In this document: piece after piece, positions 1 through 8,461 of the stretch | Position numbering within the stretch: position 1 is the stretch's first letter | How the letters are laid out: each line of letters opens with the position of its first letter | NCBI RefSeq assembly: GCF_000421765.1 | Contig: NZ_ATXQ01000004.1 | Location: 62,001 to 126,000 of the forward strand | DNA length: 64,000 nucleotides | Direction of reading: 5' to 3' | DNA from: Denitrificimonas caeni DSM 24390 | GTDB taxonomy: Bacteria; Pseudomonadota; Gammaproteobacteria; Pseudomonadales; Pseudomonadaceae | Notes under the pieces: model-generated | The model's database searches: none | The model's input: the letters and a program-made list of their open reading frames with translations, nothing else | Told to the model about the DNA's origin: nothing | Position numbers and translations under genes: made by a program

Positions 1-20
1 GCGCGGGCGGCTCGCCCGCA
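1..20. repeat. REP-type short palindrome, copy 1 (at window edge)
   Basis: A 7-bp perfect stem, GCGGGCG at 3-9 and CGCCCGC at 13-19, closes on a GCT loop. The same unit recurs at 20332-20356 and 41104-41128, preceded there by GGGAGC. It resembles the extragenic palindromes common in Pseudomonas. The 5' part of this copy is cut off by the window edge. Confidence 0.7.
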
Positions 21-106
21 AAGGCTCGCAGTACGTTGTGTCTCAAATATACACATGACTCTGCATGTAAAGCAGCACGCAAAAGTGACAAGCAGGCTGT
101 GGGTAT

Positions 107-210
107 GACCCAGCGCGCTAGTATCGTTCTTCCCTCAACAGGTCATCCTGACCCGATTCGGGCGCTGCGCCATCCCTGGCGCGCTTGCCACGAAACCAGC
201 GCACTGTGTC
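107..210 (+). repeat. Dispersed palindromic repeat family A, copy A1
   Basis: An imperfect palindrome of about 104 bp. Left arm 107-127 and right arm 190-210 match at 17 of 21 positions as inverted repeats. A central hairpin (GGTC, loop ATCCT, GACC) and the core CGATTCGGGCGCTGCGCC lie between. It is followed by a tail (TGTGCTAGTCAG...) that also follows A2. Open reading frames across it are not credible genes. The 211-320 spacer holds nothing else I can name. Confidence 0.8.
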
Positions 211-320
211 TCGAGCATTGGTGTGGTGTGCTAGTCAGTAGCAGATGATCAGAAAAGCAGAGCAGGTGCGACGTTTCTACGTAAACCATTAAGTAAAAGC
301 ATCGAGCAGATTGTGCGTAT

Positions 321-425
321 GACCCAGCGCGCTAGTGTCGTTCTTCCCTCAACGGGTCTTCCTGACCCGATTCGGGCGCTGCGCCATCCCTGGCTACGCT
401 TGCCACGAAACTAGCACGCTGTGTC
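321..425 (+). repeat. Dispersed palindromic repeat family A, copy A2
   Basis: Second tandem copy of family A. Arms 321-341 and 405-425 match at 18 of 21 positions; the central hairpin is CGGGTC, loop TTCCT, GACCCG. It lies upstream of B1 in the same orientation. The 235 bp between A2 and B1 contain no gene; parts resemble the A-to-B spacers of other clusters only weakly. Confidence 0.8.
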
Positions 426-660
426 TCGACCATTGATGTGGTGTGCTAGTCAGCAGCATGTATTCAAGAGAGTATCTACGGGGTGGTGTAGATCGCTCTC
501 GTAGTCCACCTTCTGTAGGTTGATCTTTTAAGATCGACAATGAAATTTGCGCCATAGTTATTGCTGTCCGCAAATGTGCAAGCTGCTATCTGATGCATGT
601 TTATTGCCGTTGCGCTAATGATTCAAGCTGCGATAGTGAGTTTTTTACATAAGGTCAACG

Positions 661-762
661 AGTGCTTCGGGGTGGGTGTGATGAGCGAGCCATGGATGGC
701 GTAGCGCCGGAGTTGAGCCCTGGATGGGCTCATCGACGGATTAACACCTGCACCGGAGCGCG
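661..762 (+). repeat. Dispersed palindromic repeat family B, copy B1
   Basis: About 100 bp with terminal inverted repeats (AGTGCTTCGGGGTGGGTGT on the left, a diverged match ending near 762) and a central hairpin GAGCCC, loop TGGAT, GGGCTC. In the other B copies the stem is GAACCC/GGGTTC, so this copy carries a compensatory base-pair change. It ends 17 bp before the pqiC stop codon. Confidence 0.75.
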
Positions 763-778
763 GCCTGCACAGAATTCT

Positions 779-1399
779 TCATCTGAGCGTCTCTTTTGCC
801 AAAGTCGCTGCCAGCTGTTCACTGACCTGATCCCAGGCACTGCCTAAGGCTCGCACTAGGGCGGGGTAGCCGTCTACGGGTAAGGGCTGCTCAATCCTAA
901 AGTTGTGCTGCTTGAGCAACTGGCCTTTTTCGCCTAAGAGTAGCCATTGGCCTTGAACGATTGCGTTGCCGTTATAGCTCCCCTGAAAACTATTGACGCT
1001 GACCCTGACTTCGCGCTGAGGTAGGTCTGCTTGCAGTGGCTGTCCTTTAGCGACGATTTTCGCCTGCGGTAGGCTTAAGGTGAGGTGCTGCTGCAGTTGC
1101 TGTTGTAGTTGCACGTCAATGTTTTCGGCCCACAGGTGATGGCGCGCTTGATGTACTTCAATATCATTGAGCTCCATCACGATGCCTGGGTTATCCAGTA
1201 AGCCGGTGAGATGGATCGGGGCGATGGCCACAGCTAAGGCGTTGGAATACTGTTGCTCTGGAGTGCTGGCTGGCAGCATGTAGCTGCTGGTTTGCACAGC
1301 TTGACTGGCACAACCGGCCATCAGCAACAGGGTTGCGCCTGCGAGTAGCGCGCGCACACCAGTCAAGGTGGTTTGGTTTATCAATGCAGAAAAACTCAT
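779..1399 (-). CDS. pqiC: PqiC-family outer-membrane lipoprotein
   Basis: 206 aa. An N-terminal signal peptide ends in a lipobox (LMAGC, Cys30), so the product should be lipidated and anchored facing the periplasm. The rest looks like the PqiC/YmbA (ABC-type transport auxiliary lipoprotein, DUF330) family, which in E. coli joins the PqiB tube at the outer membrane for lipid movement across the periplasm. The start ATG (1397-1399) overlaps the pqiB stop by 4 bp (ATGA), so it is the last gene of a coupled pqiA-pqiB-pqiC operon. Family assignment rests on lipobox, length and context; the position downstream of pqiB makes it fairly secure. Confidence 0.85.
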   Translation of the reverse strand: MSFSALINQTTLTGVRALLAGATLLLMAGCASQAVQTSSYMLPASTPEQQYSNALAVAIAPIHLTGLLDNPGIVMELNDIEVHQARHHLWAENIDVQLQQQLQQHLTLSLPQAKIVAKGQPLQADLPQREVRVSVNSFQGSYNGNAIVQGQWLLLGEKGQLLKQHNFRIEQPLPVDGYPALVRALGSAWDQVSEQLAATLAKETLR

Positions 1400-3036
1400 G
1401 GTTTAGCCCTCGGCTGTGGGTCTTCGCTTAGCTTTTTATTGAAAATAAGTGCATTGGGCTGATCGTTTAAGGTGCGGATCACCGGTTGCATCTCTTGCAT
1501 CAGTTTTTCGAGGCGCGATAAGGTTTGCGTCAGCTCGTTATAGCCTTCTGAGTCGGGTGAGAACCCGTGCAAGGTGTCACGCAATTGACGCATAGCGACA
1601 TCGATATTATTGGGCATCTGACCGATTGCTGGGTCTGCGAGCAGTTGATCGACTGAGGCAGCAATGCTGTTGACCTTTTCCATGGTCTGTTGAGTGCTGA
1701 GCAGCGTTTTATCGAGCGAAGCAACAACCGGCTCGATCTTTAGGTTGTTAAGCTTGTCCAGTAAATTAGAGACCTTTTGCTCAATTTGTGCAAAGCCAGC
1801 TGAGATGGTGGGGAACACCGGAGTTTCAGCAAAGCTCACCGGCTTAAAAGGTTCTGCATCTTTATAAAAATTAAGATCGACAAATAAGGCACCAGTTAGC
1901 AGGTTGCCGGATTTAAGGGTGGCGCGCATACCATGGCCAACTAGGTTGTCGAGTCGCTTGGCCCATGCCTTCATATCGGTGTCCTGCGACTTATCACTTG
2001 CAAGGCGCTGTGGCTCAATGCGGATCAATACAGGGATTGCAAAGCGGTTTTTAGGGCCGGGTTGAGGGGCAGAAAAATTCCATGGCACGCTGATGACAGT
2101 ACCGATGCGCAAGCCCCGATACTCTACCGGGGCATTATTGCTTAAACCGCGCACCGTATCGTCAACTAGCAACACATAGTCGAGGTAGTCATCAAAATGG
2201 CCTTCGCGCGCACTTTTTTCGTCGTTAAATAAGACATACTCGGCATCTTCTTTGGCTTTCTTGCCGGCCGGAGAATTGTTGGGGACACCGAAGGTAATAC
2301 CGCCACTGACTAAGGATTCTAAAGACCCCATGTTGACGCTAAAACCTTGCGAGTCTAATGAGATATTTAGACCTGAAGCGGCCCAGAAACGCGTGTTAGT
2401 GGTGACCAGCATCTCATAAGGCGATTTGATATACAGGCGGTGGTGCATTTCCCGTTGCTCAGGATCAAAACGGCTGTCTTCCACGCGACCCACAGTGAAA
2501 CCTTGATACGACACCGGATCACCGATACGCACTGAACTACCGATCTGACTGGTCAGATTGATGCGTAGACCCGGCGCATCTGTGGGTGTGATGGGCGGTT
2601 GTTCAAGTATGGTAAATTCATCGTGTTTATCTGTGCTACTACCCGGTAAGAGCTGGATATAAGCACCGGATAACACTGTTCCTAAACCACTCACACCTTC
2701 AAGACCAATGCGTGGTTTCTCCACCCAAAACAGAGTGTCTTTATTGAGCATGGCTTCGGCTTGCGGACTCATGCGGGCAATCAGCACCGCGCTTTTCAGA
2801 TCTTGAGAGAGGCTGACTTTTTCGATTTTACCCACTTCCACATTGCGGGTTTTAATCAGAGTCTTACCGGCTTCGATGCCTTCTGCCGTTTCTACCGTCA
2901 AGGTAATGGTCGGACCTAAGCGGCTGATGCTGTCATAGAGCATCCAAGCGCCGATCAATAAGGCAACGACCGGTACAATCCAGATGGGCGAAAAGGAGCG
3001 CTGGGTCCGCCTTAGAGCATGAGTAGGTTCCGACAT
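1396..3036 (-). CDS. pqiB: Intermembrane transport protein PqiB (MCE domains)
   Basis: 546 aa, the usual PqiB length. One N-terminal membrane helix at about residues 18-36 is followed by three MCE/MlaD-like repeats (roughly 44-130, 155-250 and 285-390), each with the typical beginning in which an extended strand leads to a 'G...V...G..VG.V' turn. A helical C-terminal tail of about 120 residues follows. Known family role: a hexameric periplasm-spanning tube for lipids, anchored in the inner membrane. The start codon shares one base with the pqiA stop (TAATG), and the stop overlaps pqiC. The operon is therefore translationally coupled throughout. Confidence 0.93.
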   Translation of the reverse strand: MSEPTHALRRTQRSFSPIWIVPVVALLIGAWMLYDSISRLGPTITLTVETAEGIEAGKTLIKTRNVEVGKIEKVSLSQDLKSAVLIARMSPQAEAMLNKDTLFWVEKPRIGLEGVSGLGTVLSGAYIQLLPGSSTDKHDEFTILEQPPITPTDAPGLRINLTSQIGSSVRIGDPVSYQGFTVGRVEDSRFDPEQREMHHRLYIKSPYEMLVTTNTRFWAASGLNISLDSQGFSVNMGSLESLVSGGITFGVPNNSPAGKKAKEDAEYVLFNDEKSAREGHFDDYLDYVLLVDDTVRGLSNNAPVEYRGLRIGTVISVPWNFSAPQPGPKNRFAIPVLIRIEPQRLASDKSQDTDMKAWAKRLDNLVGHGMRATLKSGNLLTGALFVDLNFYKDAEPFKPVSFAETPVFPTISAGFAQIEQKVSNLLDKLNNLKIEPVVASLDKTLLSTQQTMEKVNSIAASVDQLLADPAIGQMPNNIDVAMRQLRDTLHGFSPDSEGYNELTQTLSRLEKLMQEMQPVIRTLNDQPNALIFNKKLSEDPQPRAKP

Positions 3037-4379
3037 TATAGGTGTTCCTTGGGTGAAGAATCAGGCGATGTAATTGGAGTAGTGACTAGCGAATCAGAGT
3101 TGCTGGCGTTGGCTTGCCAAATGCTACGTGGATCAAACATCATCGCCGCTAGCATGGTTAAAATCACCACCGAGGTAAAGGCCAGTGCTGCCGGGCCGGG
3201 AGCGATAGATATTAAGTCGCCACTGTGGATCAGCGCTACCATAATCGCTACGACAAACACATCAACCATCGACCAGCGTCCAATAAATTCAGTAATCCGA
3301 TATAAGCGGATGCGGGTTAAGCGTCCCATGGGTTGTTGCTGCTGGCGCTGCATCACAAAACATAGCCACAATAAAGCCAGCATTTTTCCAATAGGAACAA
3401 AGATACTGGCAGTCAGAATGACTAAGGCAATCGGCCAATCACCGTGTTGAAAAAACATCAGCACACCTTGCAAAATTGTTGCTGGTTCTGCGCTGCCTAA
3501 CGAGGTGGTAATCATAATCGGATATAAATTGGCCGGTAGAAACATCAGCATGGCAGCGCCGAGCAAGGCTAGGGTGGTTTGCGTGTTGACGCCATGATAG
3601 GGATGCAGTGGCTCGTCGCAGCGCTCACAACGCCCACCGCTGGTTATTGGGTTAACCAAACCGCAGGTGTTACAGCCGGTGAGCCCTTGTGCAGCAGCGG
3701 CTTGACCTAATTGGCCGCCGGCAGGTGCCATGCTTTTCGAGTCGAGCGCTTGCCATAACCAGTCTCGGTCTACGGATTGGCTGGTGAACAATAACAATAG
3801 CGCGTAGCCACACAACGTCCAAAAAGATAGTCCGAGCTCAACCTCGGCCATGCCGATAATTTTTATCATGCTCACCAGTGTGCCTATCACAAAGACATCG
3901 GCCATCATCCATGGCGTGACATGGTTTAAAGTGCGCGCTATCAATGGACTCTGCGCTAATGGCTGGCCGCGGATAATACCGACACACAGCCAGCACAGTG
4001 CGCATAAGTACAGCAGCGGTAAAACCAGCACGGTGAGCATGATGATCAAAGCGACCAAGGGTTGCTCAAAGACCACTAAGGACGACACCGTCTCGGTGAG
4101 GGCAATACCATTGCCGAGCCCTTGCAGGCTAAAACCAAGAAAAGGGAAGGACAACGACAGCCCGAGCAATATTAAAGTAGCAATGGCTAGGGCGAGGCTG
4201 CGCTCAGCGGCGCCAGCTTGGCGGCGCACTAAGGTGTGATTGCAGCGCGGGCAATCGGCTTTTTCCCCAGTTTTCAGCGGGGGCAGGGCCAGTAATAAAT
4301 CACATTCGTGACACACTCTGAGCCGGCGTCTGGAAACGCTGCTTGAGTCGGCAGACTCTGTTGTAGTGCAGACGAGCAT
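3036..4379 (-). CDS. pqiA: Inner-membrane protein PqiA (paraquat-inducible protein A)
   Basis: About 447 aa from the ATG at 4377-4379. It has two homologous halves, each starting with a four-Cys zinc-ribbon-like motif (CHEC...CPRC and CNTC...CERC) followed by several hydrophobic helices; this is the full-length, two-half PqiA organisation. It is the first gene of the pqi operon and the inner-membrane partner of PqiB. Start choice is uncertain: the frame stays open to a TTG at 4451 behind a weak AGGGTG, but the extra 24 residues do not look conserved and the family normally begins close to the first Cys motif. I see no strong ribosome site for either start. Confidence 0.9.
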   Translation of the reverse strand: MLVCTTTESADSSSVSRRRLRVCHECDLLLALPPLKTGEKADCPRCNHTLVRRQAGAAERSLALAIATLILLGLSLSFPFLGFSLQGLGNGIALTETVSSLVVFEQPLVALIIMLTVLVLPLLYLCALCWLCVGIIRGQPLAQSPLIARTLNHVTPWMMADVFVIGTLVSMIKIIGMAEVELGLSFWTLCGYALLLLFTSQSVDRDWLWQALDSKSMAPAGGQLGQAAAAQGLTGCNTCGLVNPITSGGRCERCDEPLHPYHGVNTQTTLALLGAAMLMFLPANLYPIMITTSLGSAEPATILQGVLMFFQHGDWPIALVILTASIFVPIGKMLALLWLCFVMQRQQQQPMGRLTRIRLYRITEFIGRWSMVDVFVVAIMVALIHSGDLISIAPGPAALAFTSVVILTMLAAMMFDPRSIWQANASNSDSLVTTPITSPDSSPKEHL

Positions 4380-4727
4380 GTCGTCTGTTAACAAGGGGTT
4401 AGTCAATAGTGTGTTTCCAAAGAGAGGGCAGAGAGTATAGCGTATTAGCAAAGCTTCACCCTGGCGTTTAGATGCGCAGGGTTTTTATACTGCGAGCATT
4501 ATCCTGTGTTGTATATAGCAATGACATAGCTTGAACGACAAATTACTTAAATTGTCCGTACATTAATTCGGACTTATGCGCAGAGCAGTATTAGTCGTGA
4601 GACGAATGAGTGCGTCGAGCGAACTGTTATTGTGCAAGCGCATACTCTTGGTGTCGACAGAGCAATACTTACGACATGTGCGTGAATAGAGTGTCTATGC
4701 CGATAGCATTGAGAAGTTTACGCGTAT

Positions 4728-4832
4728 GACGCAGCGCGCTAGTGTCGTTCTTCCCTCAACACGCCGTCCGGGCGTGATTCGGGCGCTGCGCCATCCATGG
4801 CTACGCTTGCCACGAAACCAGCGCACTGCGTC
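4728..4832 (+). repeat. Dispersed palindromic repeat family A, copy A3 (covarying stem)
   Basis: Arms 4728-4748 and 4812-4832 match at 18 of 21 positions. The central hairpin is CACGCC, loop GTCCG, GGCGTG, whereas other A copies have CGGGTC/GACCCG: the stem bases differ but pairing is kept. The flanking core (TTCCCTCAAC, GATTCGGGCGCTGCGCCATCC) is nearly identical to A1/A2. It lies in the 640 bp between pqiA and the VWA gene, which hold no credible ORF. Confidence 0.85.
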
Positions 4833-4958
4833 TTAACTATTTGTGTTGTTTGCTAGTTTGCAGCAAATAGATAGAGAGTTATCTCTAATACCAGAGAAGC
4901 ATGCTGTTGCTCTAATGACTCGTGCGATATACAAGAAAACACTACAAATATTCGACGA

Positions 4959-5059
4959 GTGCTTCGGGGTGAGTGTGCTGAGCGAAGCCATGGATGGCGT
5001 CGCGCCGGAGTTGAACCCTGGATGGGTTCATCGACGGATTAACACTTACCCCGAAGCAC
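4959..5059 (+). repeat. Dispersed palindromic repeat family B, copy B2
   Basis: Terminal inverted repeats 4959-4976 (GTGCTTCGGGGTGAGTGT) and 5042-5059 match at 17 of 18 positions. Central hairpin GAACCC, loop TGGAT, GGGTTC. It lies 126 bp downstream of A3 in the same orientation, just past the 3' end of the VWA gene. Confidence 0.85.
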
Positions 5060-5094
5060 GGCACGCACCTTATTGACGATCATGAATCCAAACG

Positions 5095-6273
5095 TTACTT
5101 GGCTAAATAACGCATACCTTCTTCGAGGCCTTCAATGGTCAATGGATACATTTCATCTTCGACCAATTCGCGGATAATTGAGGTGGAAGCAGTGTAGTCC
5201 CAGGTGTGTTTTGGATAAGGGTTTATCCAGATTAGCTTTTTAAACTTCTGCATAAAGCGCTGCATCCAGACATAGCCGGGCTCTTCGTTCCAGTGCTCAA
5301 CGCTGCCGCCAGCTTGAGTCACTTCATAAGGTGCCATCGCGGCATCGCCAATGAAAATCACTTTGTAATCCGCGCCATACTTGTGCAGTAAATCTTGCGT
5401 AGAGGTACGCTCACTGCCGCGGCGTAAATTGTTTTTCCAAACCGACTCATAAATAAAGTTATGGAAATAATAATATTCCATATGCTTAAACTCAGTTTTA
5501 CAGGCAGAAAACAACTCTTCACAGACTTTGACGTGAGCATCCATCGAGCCGCCAATATCAAACAAAATTAGCAGTTTTACGGTGTTACGACGTTCAGGGC
5601 GCATCTGAATATTCAGCAAACCACCATCGCGTGCGGTGTGATCAATGGTGCCACTGAGATCAAACTCATCCTCAGCGCCTTGGCGAGCAAATTTGCGCAG
5701 ACGACGCAGTGCTACCTTGATATTGCGCGTACCCAGTTCGACTTGATCATCGAGATTCTTGTACTCGCGCTGATCCCAGACTTTAACCGCTTTACCTTGG
5801 CGCTTACCGTCTTCACCTAAACGAAAGCCTTCAGGATTGTAGCCGCCAGAACCAAAGGGGCTGGTACCGCCAGTGCCAATCCACTTATTGCCACCCTGGT
5901 GCTTACCCTTTTGCTCTTCGAGACGTTGTTTAAAGGCTTCAATCAGCTTATCAAGACCACCGAGCGATTCGATTTGCGCACGCTCTTCATCGCTTAATGA
6001 ACGCTCAAATTCACGGCGTAGCCATTCGTCAGGAATCAGCGCCTCAATATGCTGATCAAGGTTTTCAATGCCTTTAAAGTACGCAGCGAAGGCACGGTCA
6101 AACTTATCGTAATGACGCTCATCTTTAACTAGAATCGCCCGCGCCACATAGTAAAACTCATCCATGTCAGCAAACACCACGTTGTGTTTGAGCGCATTGA
6201 TTAAGTCCAGCAATTCGCGCACGGAAACCGGCACTTTGGCGGCGCGCATTTCATTAAATAAATTCAGTAGCAT
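5095..6273 (-). CDS. VWA domain-containing protein, CoxE-like
   Basis: 392 aa from the ATG at 6271-6273, preceded by AGAGGT about 8 nt upstream; the longer TTG-started frame (to 6303) is unlikely. The N-terminal half is helical and charged, with a Gly-rich linker near residues 120-150. A von Willebrand factor A domain begins near residue 235 with a MIDAS-like DIGGSM, where the canonical DxSxS has Gly in the middle position; such variants are usual in CoxE-type proteins. The adjacent upstream gene encodes a MoxR AAA+ ATPase on the same strand, 78 bp away. MoxR-VWA pairs usually act as a chaperone/metal-insertion or complex-assembly module, but the client here is not known. Confidence 0.88.
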   Translation of the reverse strand: MLLNLFNEMRAAKVPVSVRELLDLINALKHNVVFADMDEFYYVARAILVKDERHYDKFDRAFAAYFKGIENLDQHIEALIPDEWLRREFERSLSDEERAQIESLGGLDKLIEAFKQRLEEQKGKHQGGNKWIGTGGTSPFGSGGYNPEGFRLGEDGKRQGKAVKVWDQREYKNLDDQVELGTRNIKVALRRLRKFARQGAEDEFDLSGTIDHTARDGGLLNIQMRPERRNTVKLLILFDIGGSMDAHVKVCEELFSACKTEFKHMEYYYFHNFIYESVWKNNLRRGSERTSTQDLLHKYGADYKVIFIGDAAMAPYEVTQAGGSVEHWNEEPGYVWMQRFMQKFKKLIWINPYPKHTWDYTASTSIIRELVEDEMYPLTIEGLEEGMRYLAK

Positions 6274-6350
6274 GGCCACAGACCTCTTATGTAAAAGGTG
6301 CAACGGGACGCTTGATACGTTGCCAAGACGATCCCGTGCAGCACATGGTG

Positions 6351-7196
6351 TTAGCGGTTGGTGCGGCGGCTCATAAAGGCCAAGCGCTCAAGCAGCATGA
6401 CATCTTGCTCGTTTTTCACTAACGCACCAGCCAGCGGCGGAATAGCTTTGGTTACATCGCGTTCACGCAAAGCAGCTTCGCTGATATTGTCGGCCATCAA
6501 CAGTTTTAGCCAATCAACCAGCTCACTGGTGGAAGGCTTTTTCTTTAAGCCGGGGACTTTGCGCACATCGAAAAATACATCCAGAGCTTCGCTGACCAAC
6601 GATTGACTGATGTTGGGATAGTGCACATCAACAATTTTCTGCAGGGTGTTGCGGTCTGGGAAAGCAATGTAATGGAAGAAGCAGCGGCGTAAGAAAGCAT
6701 CCGGCAGCTCTTTTTCGTTATTGGAAGTGATGATGATAATCGGGCGGTGTTTGGCCTTAATAGTTTCATCGGTCTCGTAAACGTAGAACTCCATTTTGTC
6801 GATTTCTTGTAACAAATCGTTGGGAAACTCGATATCGGCTTTGTCGATTTCATCAATCAGTAGAATTACACGCTCATCGGACTCAAAGGCTTCCCACAAT
6901 TTACCTTTGTTGATGTAGTTGCGCACATCATGAACTTTGTCGGCATTGAGTTGTGAGTCACGCAAGCGGCTGACCGCATCGTACTCATACAGGCCTTGGT
7001 GCGCTTTGGTGGTGGATTTGATGTGCCAGGTAATCAGACGTGCGCCAAAGGATTCCGCCAATTGCTCGGCCAGCATGGTTTTACCGGTGCCAGGCTCGCC
7101 TTTAACCAATAAAGGGCGCTCTAGGGTGATAGCAGCATTAACCGCCAGTTTTAGATCATCAGTGGCAACGTAGGATTGAGTACCAGAAAACTTCAT
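6351..7196 (-). CDS. MoxR-family AAA+ ATPase
   Basis: 281 aa from the ATG at 7194-7196, preceded by GAGG 7 nt upstream, which decides the start over the longer frame to 7211. Walker A GEPGTGKT (33-40), Walker B ILLIDEID (D115, E116), a sensor segment IIITSNNEKELPDAF and an arginine pair in FLRRC are all present, so it should be an active ATPase. It pairs with the downstream VWA gene. MoxR ATPases with VWA partners act as chaperones in assembling larger enzymes or envelope complexes. No obvious client enzyme lies next to the pair. Confidence 0.92.
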   Translation of the reverse strand: MKFSGTQSYVATDDLKLAVNAAITLERPLLVKGEPGTGKTMLAEQLAESFGARLITWHIKSTTKAHQGLYEYDAVSRLRDSQLNADKVHDVRNYINKGKLWEAFESDERVILLIDEIDKADIEFPNDLLQEIDKMEFYVYETDETIKAKHRPIIIITSNNEKELPDAFLRRCFFHYIAFPDRNTLQKIVDVHYPNISQSLVSEALDVFFDVRKVPGLKKKPSTSELVDWLKLLMADNISEAALRERDVTKAIPPLAGALVKNEQDVMLLERLAFMSRRTNR

Positions 7197-7409
7197 AACA
7201 AACCTCAGCAAGACAAATCGACTGTTCTTCTTATTGAGAACAATCGCAACAATATATCGGCTTACTATACCGTGCCCGTTAAGTATTTGTGAACGAAAAG
7301 GCGGTTTCAGTCATTATTTGCTCAATCAGTTGATTAAATCAGACTAGACGCTAGCGCCGCTGAGCTTTACGCTCACAGCCATTACCCATCATTGATAGAG
7401 GATTGCACG

Positions 7410-8384
7410 ATGAGCCGTATTTATGTCGATAACGCGCAAAGTGTTGGCAATACACCGCTGGTACAGATCAACCGTTTAGGCCCGAAAGGCGTCACCATTC
7501 TGGCTAAACTGGAGTCGCGTAACCCAGCCGGCTCAGTTAAGTGCCGCATTGGCGTGAGTATGGTGCAAGCTGCTGAAGCCTCAGGTCAGTTAAAAGCTGG
7601 GGTGACTATGGTTGAGCCAACCTCTGGTAATACGGGGATTGGTTTAGCTTTTGTTGCCGCGGCACGTGGTTATAAATTGATCTTAACCATGCCGTCGTCC
7701 ATGAGTTTGGAGCGCCGTAAAATTCTTAAAGCTTTAGGTGCTGAATTGGTTTTGACCGAACCGGCTAAAGGCATGAAAGGCGCAATTGAAAAAGCCCATG
7801 AAATTGCCGCGACCAATCCAGCTAAGTACTTAGTCCTGCAACAATTTGATAACCCAGCCAACCCCGATGCTCATGAAAAGCATACGGGCCCAGAAATCTG
7901 GCGCGATACCGATGGTGCAGTTGATGTGTTGATCAGTGGTATAGGCACCGGTGGCACTCTGACTGGCGTCTCACGCTACATTAAAAACACCTGCGGCAAA
8001 CCGATCCTCTCAGTGGGTGTTGAGCCCACCGGTTCACCGGTCATTAGCCAAGTGCTAGCCGGGCAAGATGCAGCACCAGCGCCGCATAAAATCCAAGGTA
8101 TTGGCGCTGGATTTGTGCCTAAAAATCTCGACCTAAGCATGCTTGATCAAGTGGAGCAGGTCAGTGATGAAGAAGCCAAGTTGATGGCGCTGCGCTTGAT
8201 GCGCGAAGAAGGAATTCTGTGTGGTATTTCGTGCGGCGCGGCGATGGCTGCTGCTGTACGTTTGGCTCAGCAACCGTCGATGCAAGGCAAGACGATGGTG
8301 GTGATTTTGCCTGACTCGGGTGAGCGTTATTTATCCAGTATGTTGTTCGATGGGCTCTTTACCGAGCAAGAGCTGGCGCAGTAA
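7410..8384 (+). CDS. cysK: Cysteine synthase A (O-acetylserine sulfhydrylase)
   Basis: 324 aa from the ATG at 7410, with AGAGGA about 9 nt upstream. It aligns throughout with the CysK family: PLP-binding lysine in GSVKCR (Lys44), the substrate loop EPTSGNTG, the phosphate-cradle [10 protein letters not shown], and the C-terminal [10 protein letters not shown]. It makes cysteine from O-acetylserine and sulfide in the cytoplasm. The length and the SVKCRIG context fit CysK better than the shorter CysM. It stands alone on the plus strand between the moxR gene (divergent) and aceK. Confidence 0.95.
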   Translation: MSRIYVDNAQSVGNTPLVQINRLGPKGVTILAKLESRNPAGSVKCRIGVSMVQAAEASGQLKAGVTMVEPTSGNTGIGLAFVAAARGYKLILTMPSSMSLERRKILKALGAELVLTEPAKGMKGAIEKAHEIAATNPAKYLVLQQFDNPANPDAHEKHTGPEIWRDTDGAVDVLISGIGTGGTLTGVSRYIKNTCGKPILSVGVEPTGSPVISQVLAGQDAAPAPHKIQGIGAGFVPKNLDLSMLDQVEQVSDEEAKLMALRLMREEGILCGISCGAAMAAAVRLAQQPSMQGKTMVVILPDSGERYLSSMLFDGLFTEQELAQ

Positions 8385-8461
8385 ACCATTTTTGCTCTGC
8401 GCGCTGGATGTTGATTGGGCGCATATAGAGTAGGCTGTAATTATTTGATGGAGCATTTTAC

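Noticed and set aside
36-248. A 70-codon ORF at 36-248 and a 61-codon ORF at 662-847.
   Set aside because: They run across repeats A1 and B1. The reading is not kept in other copies, and there is no ribosome site.
107-762. The A/B repeats as integron attC sites.
   Set aside because: They have cassette-like length and palindromy, but no RYYYAAC/GTTRRRY core boxes at the ends, no intervening cassette genes and no integrase.
4843-5076. ORFs of 77 codons at 4843-5076 and at 42233-42466.
   Set aside because: They are made of the A/B repeats and their bridges; the frame is not conserved between copies.
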